This document shows positions 1 to 8,424 of a stretch of DNA of 64,000 bases, piece after piece (the stretch's first letter is position 1; each line of letters starts with the position of its first letter). The stretch is from Methylobacterium durans (GTDB lineage: Bacteria; Pseudomonadota; Alphaproteobacteria; Rhizobiales; Beijerinckiaceae). The notes beneath the pieces were generated by a model. That model searched no databases, was not told where the DNA came from, and was given only the letters and a program-made list of their open reading frames with translations. Where the stretch lies: positions 3,696,001 to 3,760,000 of the forward strand of contig NZ_CP029550.1 of the NCBI RefSeq assembly GCF_003173715.1. Direction: 5' to 3'. The position numbers and the translations under genes are program-made.

Positions 1-981
1 AACCTCGATCCCGTCACCGGACAGGTGACGACCACCGGCCCGGTCAAGGTCTCGAATGCGACCCTGCCGGCCCGGGCCTCGACCGAGATCACCTACACGG
101 CGAACCTGCCGAAGACGCCCATCACGGCGAATTCCCCGACGACGGGCTCCGCTCTCTACGCGCCGCCCGCCACCATCACGCCGTCGCCGGTCGTGATGGC
201 GGTCGATGGCACGCGTACGGACGGGCTCCAGATCCCGGCGGCGAACGCCGCGGACTTCATCTCGAACAGCATCGCCGGCCCCTCGCTGACGGTCTACACC
301 GAGAGCGGCGCCCCGCTCTCGCTGACGACCCGCTGGGCGAAGATCCAGGACGCGTCGACCACGCAGCCTGCGGTCTGGAACCTCTACTACGCGAACACGA
401 GCAGCGGTACCGGCGCGAGCACCGCCTGGACGAATGCCGGCACCGGCTTCGGCTTCGATCTCGCGGGCCAGGCGGTCCCGACGATGCCCGCCAAGGTGAC
501 GATCGCGAACCTGACGGTCGACAACACCAGCCTCGGCAACGTCATCGTCAACATCGGCAAGAACGGGCTCACCGAATATTCCGACGCGACCGGCAAATCG
601 AGCACCAACACGCTCTCGCAGAACGGCTACACCAAGGGTGATCTCAACAACGTCTCGGTGACGGCCGACGGCAAGATCGTCGGCAATTACTCGAACGGGT
701 CGGCCCTGCCCATCGCCACCGTCGGCCTGGTGCGCTTCGTCAATCCGGACGGGCTGAAGCCGGATTCCGAGGGCAATTACCAGCAGACGATCGATTCCGG
801 CGTGCCCCTGACCGGGCTGCAGGGCTCGACGGTGGTCGGCGGCAACGTCGAGCAGTCGAACACCGACATTGCCGGTGAATTCTCTAAGATGATCGTAACG
901 CAGCAGGCCTACTCTGCGAACACGCGCGTCATGTCGACCGCGCAGCAGATGATGTCCGATCTGCTCAACGTGATCCGCTGA
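1..981 (+). CDS. flgE: Flagellar hook protein FlgE, C-terminal part (5' end outside window)
   Basis: The frame is open from base 1, so this is the last ~326 codons of a longer gene. FlgE is the subunit of the flagellar hook, exported by the flagellar type III system. The segment is Thr/Ala/Ser/Asn-rich, as expected for an axial protein. Its end carries the conserved hook/rod D0 signature: NVEQSNTDIAGEFSKMIVTQ, then QQAYSANTRVMSTAQQMM, closing with a heptad helix ending DLLNVIR. FlgK follows 47 bases downstream on the same strand with its own ribosome binding site, which is the usual hook operon order flgE-flgK-flgL. FlgE is preferred over FlgF or FlgG because of the large variable middle region and this context. 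Confidence 0.93.
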   Translation, partial: NLDPVTGQVTTTGPVKVSNATLPARASTEITYTANLPKTPITANSPTTGSALYAPPATITPSPVVMAVDGTRTDGLQIPAANAADFISNSIAGPSLTVYTESGAPLSLTTRWAKIQDASTTQPAVWNLYYANTSSGTGASTAWTNAGTGFGFDLAGQAVPTMPAKVTIANLTVDNTSLGNVIVNIGKNGLTEYSDATGKSSTNTLSQNGYTKGDLNNVSVTADGKIVGNYSNGSALPIATVGLVRFVNPDGLKPDSEGNYQQTIDSGVPLTGLQGSTVVGGNVEQSNTDIAGEFSKMIVTQQAYSANTRVMSTAQQMMSDLLNVIR

Positions 982-1028
982 CGGCGGCGTGCCGCGATCC
1001 ATGAGCGAGCCCGGCCGGGAGGGGTGAC

Positions 1029-2905
1029 ATGTCGGTGAACGCCCTCGGCACGGCGACGGCCGGCCTGCAGGCCATGCAGGCCGCCATCGGGATCGTCTCG
1101 CAGAACGTGGCGAATGCGGGCACGGCGGGCTACGTCCGCCGCACCCTGACGCCGGTCTCGCAGGGGGCCGGCAACAACGGCGTCGCCGTCGGCACGGTGA
1201 CGCGCACCTTCGACGAGGCCGCGCTGAAGCAGCTTCGCCTCGAATCCGCCGGTGCGGCCTACACCGCTGTCCGGGCCGACGTGATCGCGCAGATCGACAA
1301 GCTCTACGGGACCCCGGGCTCCGCGACGGCGCTGGACGGGGTCCTCAACACCTTCACGCAGGCGCTGCAGACGCTCGCCGCCAACACCAACTCGACGGCT
1401 GCCCGCACGACCGCGGTGCAGAGCGCGGCGACGCTCGCGGGCCAGATCGGCAGCATCGCCGACAGCGTCCAGGAGCTCCGCAGCGGCGTCGAGAGCCGTC
1501 TCGGCACCGAGACGCGGGACGCGAGCAACATCCTCGCCTCGATCGCCGATCTCAACATCAAGGCCACCAGCACCTCGGACGACGCGGTCCGCGCGGCGAT
1601 CCTCGACCAGCGCGACCAGCAGATCACGCAGCTCTCGAGCTACTTCGACGTGAAGACGGTGGCGCAGCGCGACGGCACGGTGAGCGTGCTGACGACCTCC
1701 GGCGTCACCCTGGTCGACCGGGGCCTTGCCGCGACCCTCAGCTTCGACGGGCGCGGCACGCTCAACGCCAATTCCGCCTATTCCTCGGACCCGGCCAAGC
1801 GCGGCGTCGGCACCATCACGGCGACGACGCCGGGCGGTGCCGTGATCGATCTCGGCGAGCCCGGCACCCTGCGCTCCGGCACGATCGCGGCCGAGTTCGA
1901 ATTGCGCGACACGATCCTGCCGCAGGCGCAGCGCCAGCTCGACGACCTCGCCGCCGGCCTCGCGCGCGCGCTCACCGACAAGCAGGTCGCGGGGACCGTG
2001 ACCAACGGGGCCACCGGCCCGCAGGTCGATCTCGATGTGTCCGGGATCAAGGCCGGCAACACGATCACGGTGCCGGTCCAGCTCGCCGGCGGCGCGGTGC
2101 GCAACGTGATCCTGGTCGCTTCGAATTCGGCCACCCGGCCGGTCGACCCGTCGCAGACGGTCGATTCCTCGGCGCTCGCGCAGACCTTCGACATTTCCGG
2201 CGGTCCCGCGAGCTACGGCTCGGCGCTGCAGGCCGCCCTCACGGCGATCGGGGCGCGCACCACGCCAGCCCTCGACATCACCGCGAGCACGGTCGGCGGC
2301 TCGACGGTCCGCTTCGCGAGCCCCGGCACTTGGGACGTCGCGGGGGGCGTGCGGGCATCACCGTGCCGTTCTCCGCGAGCGACGTGTCGTCGGGCTTTCC
2401 CTACATCCCGCTCTTCACCGACGGGACGAACGCCCTCGTCACCGGGTTCCTGGACGGCGGCTCGCAGCTGACCGGCTTGGCGCAGCGCCTCGCCGTGAAC
2501 CCGGCGGTCGCCAACAACACGGCGAGCCTCGTCGCGGCGAGCGCCACCAGCACCTCGCCGGACACGGTGCGTCCGCTCTTCCTGTACGACGCCCTGACGG
2601 GCGCCAAGCAGACCTTCTCGTCGGCGAGCGGGATCGGCGGCATCGACGCTCCGCACAGCGCCAGCGTCATCGGCTTCGCGCAGGACATCGTCGCGGCGCA
2701 GGGCGCGGCCTCGGTCAACGCCCAGAGCCTGAACGAGGGCCAGAGCGTGGCGCTCGCCACGGCTCAAGGGAGGTTCTCGGCGAGCGCGGGCGTCAACATC
2801 GACGAGGAGATGTCACGCCTGATCGAGCTGCAGACCGCCTACACCGCCAATGCCCGCGTGCTGACCGCCGCCCGCGACATGCTCGACACCCTCCTGCGGA
2901 TCTGA
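1029..2905 (+). pseudogene. flgK: Flagellar hook-associated protein 1 FlgK, split by a -1 frameshift
   Basis: FlgK caps the hook and joins it to the filament. The ATG at 1029 follows a strong GGGAGGGG site. The N-terminal half reads as a normal FlgK (SVNALGTATAGLQAMQAAI, then SQNVANAGTAGYVRR). It loses homology after FASPGTWDVAGG near 2345 and runs on in a wrong Arg/Ser/Pro-rich frame to 2471. Homology resumes one frame over (GRAGITVPFSASDVSSG) and continues to a proper C-terminus at 2905 (EMSRLIELQTAYTANARVL). The switch falls on a run of six G at 2342-2347; adding one G restores about 625 codons. Sequencing or assembly error, slipped-strand phase variation and a true mutation are all possible. 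The rest of the gene shows no decay, which favours an error or a recent event. Confidence 0.88.
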
Positions 2906-2913
2906 GGGCAGCC

Positions 2914-4725
2914 ATGACGACGATCTCCTCCTTCGCGGCCGGCAGTTACATCACGAACCGGAACACGCAGAACATCGTCAACCTGAAGGACCAGATCGAC
3001 ACGCTCTCGACCCAGCTCTCGACGGGGCGCGCCTCGGAGACCTATGGCGGGCTCGGCTCCGGGCGCGTCACCAGCCTGAGCGCCCACGCGACCCTGAGCG
3101 CCCTCGACGGCTACGACGCGGCGATCGACAGCGCGAAGACACGGGTCGCGCTCGCCAGCGCGAGCGTGAGCCAAGTCATCCAGCTCTCGACCACCCTCGG
3201 CACGGGCCTGAGCAACAACATCCTGGGCAGCGCCAGCGCGACCACCAACGCGCAGCTCGCCCGCACCACCCTCGATGCCGCCCTCGACACGCTGAACCAG
3301 CAATCGGCCGGCCAGTACCTGTTCGGCGGCCGCATCACCGACATCCCGCCCGTCCTGTCGAGCGACACCATCCTCAAGGGCGACGCGGCGAAGGGACTCG
3401 CGGGCCTGACGACCCTCGTGCAGGAGCAGAAGGCGGCCGATCTCGGCGCGCCGGACAATACCGGCCGGCTGAAGCTGACCCCGGCTCCCGCCGGCGGCAC
3501 CACGCTCCGGCTCGGCGAGGACCCGAACGACCCGACCGGGGAGAGCCGCGCCAATTTCGGATTCCGCTTCGCCCAGGCGCCGGTCGCCACCGGCACCGGC
3601 ATCGCGGTGACGCAGAATTCCGCCTCCGCCCCGACCACGGCCGCCCTCAATCGCGCCCCGCAGGTGGGCGAGAGCTTCCGCGTCGTCGTCAACCAGCCGG
3701 ATGGCAGCCAGAAGACCCTCGACCTCACGGTGCGCAACCCCGTTCCGCCCGGCTCGACCGACAGCTTTCCCCTCTACCCGAGCGCGGCCGCCGCGAGCGC
3801 CGCCCTCAACGCGCTCGGCGGCGAGGTCGCGAGCTTCCAGAGCGCGGCGACGCCCGCCATCACTGCGACCTTCAGCGGCGGCCAGCCGGCCGCCTACGAC
3901 ATCGCGGTGAACACGCAGCCCAATCCCGGCGACACGGTCACGATCAGCCTGAAGCTGCACGACGGCACGACGACGAAGGTGACGCTGACCGCCAAGGCCC
4001 CGCCCGCGACGGGTTCGCCCGGCGAGTTCGTGATCGGCGCGGACACGGCGGCGACCGCGCAGAATCTCGGCAACACCCTGAAGACCGCACTGCAGACGGC
4101 CGCCTCCGGCCCTCTCTCGGCGAGCTCGACCACGCGCGCCTCGAAGGATTTCTTCGCGGGCTCTCCGGTGGCGGGGTTCGAGCCGCGGCGGATCACCACG
4201 TCCGCGTCCGGCACCCCGGTCTTCGCCCAGGCGCCGCAGAACAAGACCGTGATCTGGTACCAGGGCGAGGATTCGGGCACGGCCGCCCGCGACACCGCCG
4301 CCGTCCGGATCGGAGCGAACCGCGACCTCGCGGTGGGCGGGCGCGCCAACGAGCCGGCCTTCCAGGAGGCGCTCGCGGGAATGGCGGCGCTCGCCGTCGA
4401 GATGCTGGCCGATCCGGCCGGCGCCGTCACCAACGACCGCTTCGCGGCGCTCGCCGACCGCACCTCGGCGATCCTGACGAACGCCAAGACCTCCCCCGGC
4501 CTGCCCGAGATCGCGAGCGACTACAGCCTCGCCTCGGCCGCGCTCTCCGGCGCCGAGGATCACAACCGCACGACCCGTGCGACGCTTCAGGACAGCCTCG
4601 ACGGCATCGAGACCGCGCCGATGGAGGACGTGGCGGCGAAGCTCCTCGCCGTGCAGAACCGTCTCCAGGCGAGCTATCAGGTCACCTCGATGCTCTCGAA
4701 GCTCTCGCTCGTGAACTACCTCTGA
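2914..4725 (+). CDS. flgL: Flagellar hook-associated protein 3 FlgL (flagellin-like), oversized
   Basis: FlgL is the second hook-filament junction protein. The ATG at 2914 lies 8 bases after flgK and is preceded by GAGGGCAGCC. The N-terminal ~110 residues form the flagellin-type D0/D1 helices (NRNTQNIVNLKDQIDTLSTQ, then LSTGRASETYGGLGSGR). The C-terminal ~100 residues are the partner helix, ending SYQVTSMLSKLSLVNYL. The total of 603 residues is about twice the common FlgL length. The extra length is a central Thr/Ala/Pro-rich beta-type region (roughly residues 160-500) of the kind flagellins expose on their surface. It could be called simply a flagellin-domain protein, but its position straight after flgK supports FlgL. 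Confidence 0.87.
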   Translation: MTTISSFAAGSYITNRNTQNIVNLKDQIDTLSTQLSTGRASETYGGLGSGRVTSLSAHATLSALDGYDAAIDSAKTRVALASASVSQVIQLSTTLGTGLSNNILGSASATTNAQLARTTLDAALDTLNQQSAGQYLFGGRITDIPPVLSSDTILKGDAAKGLAGLTTLVQEQKAADLGAPDNTGRLKLTPAPAGGTTLRLGEDPNDPTGESRANFGFRFAQAPVATGTGIAVTQNSASAPTTAALNRAPQVGESFRVVVNQPDGSQKTLDLTVRNPVPPGSTDSFPLYPSAAAASAALNALGGEVASFQSAATPAITATFSGGQPAAYDIAVNTQPNPGDTVTISLKLHDGTTTKVTLTAKAPPATGSPGEFVIGADTAATAQNLGNTLKTALQTAASGPLSASSTTRASKDFFAGSPVAGFEPRRITTSASGTPVFAQAPQNKTVIWYQGEDSGTAARDTAAVRIGANRDLAVGGRANEPAFQEALAGMAALAVEMLADPAGAVTNDRFAALADRTSAILTNAKTSPGLPEIASDYSLASAALSGAEDHNRTTRATLQDSLDGIETAPMEDVAAKLLAVQNRLQASYQVTSMLSKLSLVNYL

Positions 4726-4893
4726 TCGGGATCATTCGGTCCGCTCCCGCACCGTGCGGTGACAGCCAGCCCCAGCCGATCCCTCGCCCGAGTGCCGGCA
4801 TCCTCCCGCGCGACCATATTGTCGCCGCCTTGAGGGCGTCAGCAGATCGCTCGCGGTGGGAAAGGACGCCGCAGGACCGAGCGGGAGGACGCC

Positions 4894-5157
4894 ATGCAAC
4901 AGCTTGCTCAGCCGATCGAGGCCGTTCGCCACGTCGCGGACGGGTCGCGGGCCTGGGCGGTCCTGGAGGCCGAGGCCGCCGTGGATGCCTACGTCTCGGA
5001 TTTTCCCGAGCCCGGGGACAAGGTCATCGCCCTCGACATCCTCCTGCGCGACCTCGCCCGCCTGAGGCTCCGCGCGCCCGAGTTCGACGCCTTCCTCGAC
5101 GCGGTCGAGGGGCATATCGACGACCTGCATCGCGATCTCGCGCGTCGCGCGGCGTGA
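4894..5157 (+). CDS. Hypothetical 87-residue protein
   Basis: Short acidic, helical protein that begins at ATG 4894 after GGGAGGACGCC, a good ribosome binding site. It has no signal peptide, no membrane segment and no cysteine. The end (FDAFLDAVEGHIDDLHRDLA) looks like one amphipathic helix. Its stop codon overlaps the GTG start of the next gene (GTGA), so the two are probably translationally coupled. It lies between flgL and the reverse-strand FlgN-like gene, which suggests but does not show a flagellar link. I do not recognise the family. Confidence 0.6.
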   Translation: MQQLAQPIEAVRHVADGSRAWAVLEAEAAVDAYVSDFPEPGDKVIALDILLRDLARLRLRAPEFDAFLDAVEGHIDDLHRDLARRAA

Positions 5158-5522
5158 CGCGTTCGGGCACGACGCGGCGGACCGTCGCCGGGCTCCGCAT
5201 CCCATCCCGTCACCTCGGAGCCGCGCTCCTCGCGGCCGTTCTCGTCGGCTCGCTGCCCGCGCTGGCACGCGAGCCGGCGCGCAGGCCCGCGGCCGACGCG
5301 CTCGAACCCTGCCCGGAGCAGGGAGCCGGCTTCGTGCGCCAGAAGGGCAGCCGTACCTGCTTCCGCCTGTCGGGCCGGGTCGGCGCCGGGCTCGACGTCC
5401 GGGCGGGCGCCGATACGCGGGCCGCGCCCTCGGCCGCGGGCCGCTTCGCGATCGACACGCGCACCGAATCCGACATCGGCCCGGTGCGCGCCTTCGTGCG
5501 CATGGGGCACGGGCGCCCCTGA
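5154..5522 (+). CDS. Small exported protein resembling the N-terminus of an alphaproteobacterial porin
   Basis: Starts at GTG 5154, inside the stop of the preceding gene. Residues ~15-38 form a signal peptide (LGAALLAAVLVGSLPALA). The mature part begins CPEQGAGFVRQKGSRTCFRL, followed by SGRVGAGLDVRAG and FAIDTRTESDIGPVRAFVRM. This matches the start of porins of the Porin_2 type: a disulphide-closed CP...TC segment, then the first amphipathic beta strands. A full porin of that family has several hundred residues; this one stops cleanly at 122. It is either a truncated relic or a deliberately small outer-membrane protein. The porin resemblance comes from motif recall, not from a search. Confidence 0.6.
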   Translation: MTRSGTTRRTVAGLRIPSRHLGAALLAAVLVGSLPALAREPARRPAADALEPCPEQGAGFVRQKGSRTCFRLSGRVGAGLDVRAGADTRAAPSAAGRFAIDTRTESDIGPVRAFVRMGHGRP

Positions 5523-5529
5523 CGGGCGC

Positions 5530-6009
5530 TCAGAGGCTGCGCGAGAGCACCAGCGGGCCGCTGCTCGTACCCCTGCCGTAGGGAGAGGGCGCGACCGAGG
5601 GCGCGCCGTAGACGGTCGGTGCGCGGTTCCGGCCGATCTCGTCGGCGAGCGACCGGATCAGGCCCTCCGACACGGTCTTGGCCGTCGCGAGCACGGTCTG
5701 GTTCGCCGCGACGGATTGCGTGAAGCGCTGGTGGGCCGCCTTCAGCGCCGCGACCCCCTGCGGCGCGAAGCGGGCGAGCGCGACGGCATTGAGCTTCACA
5801 TTCTCGAGGCCCTGGAGGTAGGCGGACGCGAGGGCGCCCTTGCGGTCGGAGAGGCTGAGTCCGTCGCGGAGCCGCCCGACCTTGATATGATCGCACTCCG
5901 CGGCGAGGACCGTTTCGAGATCGCTCATGATCGCGATCATCTCGGCCACGAGGGCCTCTGCGGCGGCGCGATCTGCAATGCGGGGTTGTGTTCCGGCCCG
6001 GTCAGCCAC
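5530..6009 (-). CDS. Putative flagellar export chaperone, FlgN-like
   Basis: 159-residue, mostly helical, cytoplasmic-looking protein. The first ~115 residues form long helices (AEALVAEMIAIMSDLETVLA, later RFTQSVAANQTVLATAKTVS), and the tail is Pro/Gly/Ser-rich. FlgN proteins chaperone FlgK and FlgL and have this size and helical layout. The gene overlaps the end of flgJ by 8 bases and is the last gene of the flgI-flgJ unit, which supports a flagellar role. The assignment rests on context and fold type; sequence motifs alone are not decisive. Confidence 0.55.
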   Translation of the reverse strand: MADRAGTQPRIADRAAAEALVAEMIAIMSDLETVLAAECDHIKVGRLRDGLSLSDRKGALASAYLQGLENVKLNAVALARFAPQGVAALKAAHQRFTQSVAANQTVLATAKTVSEGLIRSLADEIGRNRAPTVYGAPSVAPSPYGRGTSSGPLVLSRSL

Positions 6010-6352
6010 GGCTGCCCTCCTGCAGGCGCATCATCTCGCGGTAGACTTGGTCGGCGATGCCGACGCCGCCGGATTTGACGACCTGCGTCGCGTATTCCTT
6101 CGTCAGCATCGAGCGGTAGACGCCGCCTCCGGTGCCGTTCTCGCCGAGCGGCCCGTCCGTCCCCTCGGACTGCGTCAGCCGGTCGAGGGACTGCTCCAGG
6201 AACATCGATTCGAACTCGGTTGCGGTCTTGCGGGCCTTGGCCTTGCTGGCCTCGGACGCGTCGGGCTTCGCGGCGGCGGCCGCGACCGAGCCGGCGATCG
6301 CCTTGCCGACACCGATGGCCGCCGAGGCGGCGAAGGTTGCGAGCGGGAGCAT
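6002..6352 (-). CDS. flgJ: Rod-binding protein FlgJ (N-terminal domain only)
   Basis: 116-residue protein with the rod-binding domain: EFESMFLEQSLDRLTQSE (about residues 47-64), then a Gly-rich turn and VYRSMLTKEYATQVVKSGG, ending ADQVYREMMRLQEG. It caps or scaffolds rod assembly in the periplasm. Enterobacterial FlgJ carries an extra muramidase domain; this form lacks it, as is normal in alphaproteobacteria (the Caulobacter protein is called CheL). The gene lies 36 bases downstream of flgI on the same strand and overlaps the FlgN-like gene by 8 bases. Confidence 0.85.
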   Translation of the reverse strand: MLPLATFAASAAIGVGKAIAGSVAAAAAKPDASEASKAKARKTATEFESMFLEQSLDRLTQSEGTDGPLGENGTGGGVYRSMLTKEYATQVVKSGGVGIADQVYREMMRLQEGSRG

Positions 6353-6388
6353 CGTTTCACCTCGCGTCAGGGAGAGGGGTGGAGGCCA

Positions 6389-7513
6389 TCACATCACGTC
6401 GATGTCGGCCTGGAGGGCGCCCGCTGCCTTGATGGCCTGAAGGATCGAGATGAGGTCGCGGGGGCCGACGCCGAGGGCGTTCAGCCCGTCGACGAGCTCG
6501 CGCAGGGTCACGCCCTCCTTCACGAGGGCGAGCTTGTTGCCGTCGCCCGTATCGACCTTCACGGCGCTGCGGGGCACGATCACGGTCTCGCCGTTGGACA
6601 GCGGGTTCGGCTGGCTGACCTGCGGCTGCTCGGTGATCGTGACGGTCAGGTTCCCCTGCGCGATGGCGACCGTCGAGACGCGGACGTCGCGGCCCATCAC
6701 GATGATGCCGGACCGCTCGTCGACGATGACCTTGGCGGTCTGGTCGGGCTCGACCTTGAGCTGCTCCACGTCGGTGACGAGGCGGATCATGTTGCCCTGG
6801 TAGCGGGCTGGAATCTGGATCGTGACCGTGGCCGGATCACTCGGCTCGGCGGTGTCCGCCCCCATGAAATCGTTGATGGCAGCGGCGATCCGCTTCGAGG
6901 TGGTGAAGTCGGGGTTGCGCAGGGAGAGACGCAGGGAGCGCGCGTCGTTCAACCGGAACGCGATCTCGCGCTCGATATTGGCACCGTTCGCGATGCGCCC
7001 GTTCGTCGGGACACCCCGGGTAATCTTGGCTGCCTCGCCCTCGGCGGCGAAGCCCGCGATCGCCACCGATCCCTGTGCCAGCGCGTAGACCTCGCCATCG
7101 GCACCGAGCAGGGGCGTGACGAGGAGAGTGCCACCCTGGAGCGATTTGGCGTCGCCGAGCGAGGAGACCGTCACGTCGATGCGGGTGCCCTGCGCGGCAA
7201 AGGGCGGAAGGCTCGCGGTGACCATCACGGCCGCGAGGTTCTGGGTGCGCATCGTGGCGCCGCGGGTGTTGACGCCGAGCCGTTCCAGCATCGCCTGGAG
7301 CGATTGCTTGGTGAAGGGAATGTTGTTGAGCGTGTCGCCGGTCCCGTTGAGACCGACAACGATGCCGTAGCCGACGAGCTGGTTCTGGCGCACGCCTTCG
7401 ATCGAGGCGAGATCCTTCACCCGCGAGAGGGCGAGCGCCGGGCCCGTCCATGCGAGCAGGGCGCCGAGTGTCAGAAGCCAGATCGTACGGAGGTTGAAGG
7501 GCATGCCGGGCAT
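6389..7513 (-). CDS. flgI: Flagellar P-ring protein FlgI
   Basis: FlgI forms the periplasmic P ring around the rod. The family start SRVKDLASIEGVRQNQLVGY follows a Sec signal peptide (LRTIWLLTLGALLAWTGPALA). Other hallmarks are GLNGTGDTLNNIPFTKQSLQ, ALAQGSVAIAGF, VVDERSGIIVMGRDVRVSTV-like sequence and VTLRELVDGLNALGVGPRDL near the end. A frame upstream is open to 7561, but the ATG at 7513 is preferred because an AGGGA element lies 14-18 bases before it; ATG 7504 is also possible. The mature protein length (~345) is typical. flgI diverges from fliX across a short region with a CtrA-like box. Confidence 0.95.
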   Translation of the reverse strand: MPGMPFNLRTIWLLTLGALLAWTGPALALSRVKDLASIEGVRQNQLVGYGIVVGLNGTGDTLNNIPFTKQSLQAMLERLGVNTRGATMRTQNLAAVMVTASLPPFAAQGTRIDVTVSSLGDAKSLQGGTLLVTPLLGADGEVYALAQGSVAIAGFAAEGEAAKITRGVPTNGRIANGANIEREIAFRLNDARSLRLSLRNPDFTTSKRIAAAINDFMGADTAEPSDPATVTIQIPARYQGNMIRLVTDVEQLKVEPDQTAKVIVDERSGIIVMGRDVRVSTVAIAQGNLTVTITEQPQVSQPNPLSNGETVIVPRSAVKVDTGDGNKLALVKEGVTLRELVDGLNALGVGPRDLISILQAIKAAGALQADIDVM

Positions 7514-7670
7514 CGCACGGAAACGGGTTCCCTCGACCCTGCTAGGACCGTGCCACCCCATGAGATGACAGAAGTGTCTGATGGTGAAAGGCTTTATCTC
7601 GGGGTCGCCGCGCCAGTGGTCGCCGGTGGCCCGGGCCTGTCCTGCCGACCCGGCAGGATCTGCCGAGCCG

Positions 7671-7685
7671 TTTACCGTCGGTTAA
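7671..7685. promoter_or_regulatory. CtrA-like box between flgI and fliX
   Basis: The 15-mer TTTA-CCGTCGG-TTAA fits the alphaproteobacterial CtrA full-site pattern TTAA-N7-TTAA with one mismatch in the first half. It sits 68 bases before fliX and about 160 bases before flgI. In Caulobacter, fliX and flgI are also divergent and CtrA-controlled (established knowledge). The match here is by sequence only. Confidence 0.6.
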
Positions 7686-7752
7686 CCATCGTCGCCGGAC
7701 AGTTTCGCGACGGGCGACGGGGCGCCCGCCGAATTCGGATCCGTGAGCTGAG

Positions 7753-8178
7753 ATGCGTGTCGATACCCGCCTTGCCGCCCAGGGACCGGCCGCCGCATCC
7801 GCGGGCCGCCGGACCGAGGGAGGGCGCGCCTTCAGCCTCGACGCCTCGGAGGCCGGCGGTTCCGCCCACGCACCGGCCGCCACCACGACGCTGGCCGGCC
7901 TCGACGCCGTGCTGATGCTCCAGAACGGTGAGGAATCTCCCGGCGACCGTCGCCGCCGTTTCGCCCGCCGCGGCCACGACCTCCTCGACGGTCTCGACCG
8001 GCTCAAGGCGGCGATCCTGATGGGCCGCGTGCCGGCGCATGAATTGCAGGTCGTCGCCCGGCGCCTCTCCGAGCGGGCGAGCCTCAGCGGGGATCCGCGC
8101 CTCGATACGCTCATGGCCGAGATCGAACTGCGGGCGGCCGTCGAACTCGCGAAGCTCGGGAGATCGCGAGCCGGCTGA
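7753..8178 (+). CDS. fliX: Flagellar assembly regulator FliX
   Basis: 141-residue cytoplasmic protein. The N-terminal third is Ala/Gly-rich and disordered. The C-terminal ~90 residues hold the FliX core: LAGLDAVLMLQNGEE, then RRRFARRGHDLLDGLDRLKA, ending LDTLMAEIELRAAVELAKLG. In Caulobacter, FliX couples assembly of the early basal body to late flagellar gene transcription through FlbD. Its position head-to-head with flgI matches the Caulobacter arrangement. The ATG at 7753 is the only good start. dksA follows on the same strand after ~250 bases with its own promoter candidate. Confidence 0.88.
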   Translation: MRVDTRLAAQGPAAASAGRRTEGGRAFSLDASEAGGSAHAPAATTTLAGLDAVLMLQNGEESPGDRRRRFARRGHDLLDGLDRLKAAILMGRVPAHELQVVARRLSERASLSGDPRLDTLMAEIELRAAVELAKLGRSRAG

Positions 8179-8345
8179 CACGTTCGACGAAGGACTTCGT
8201 GAAGCCTCTGGATTGGTTGATCCCGGTGATGGAGCGAGCCAAAGACTGATGTCGTCACCATCGTTGCAGGGCCTGCCACCGTGGCGTGTTTGCCGCATTC
8301 CGTGCGGCATCCACGGCCCTGATGACGCCAGACGGACGACATCCG

Positions 8346-8374
8346 TTGTCGAGACCCGAGACCTCGACTATACG
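8346..8374 (+). promoter_or_regulatory. Sigma-70-type promoter candidate for dksA, with a repeated -10 element
   Basis: TTGTCG (8346-8351) and TATACG (8369-8374) are separated by exactly 17 bases, about 50 bases before the dksA ATG. The 11-mer CGACTATACGG that covers this -10 occurs again at 8397-8407, 32 bases on. The second copy lacks a matching -35 and may be an operator half or a duplicated -10. Confidence 0.45.
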
Positions 8375-8424
8375 GCTCGAAAATATCGTTGCGGACCGAC
8401 TATACGGGAAGTGTGAGGGCGACG

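Noticed and set aside
5927..7915. Forward frame of 662 codons opposite flgJ and flgI
   Set aside because: Both reverse-strand flagellar genes are certain; the frame has no domain and no ribosome binding site.
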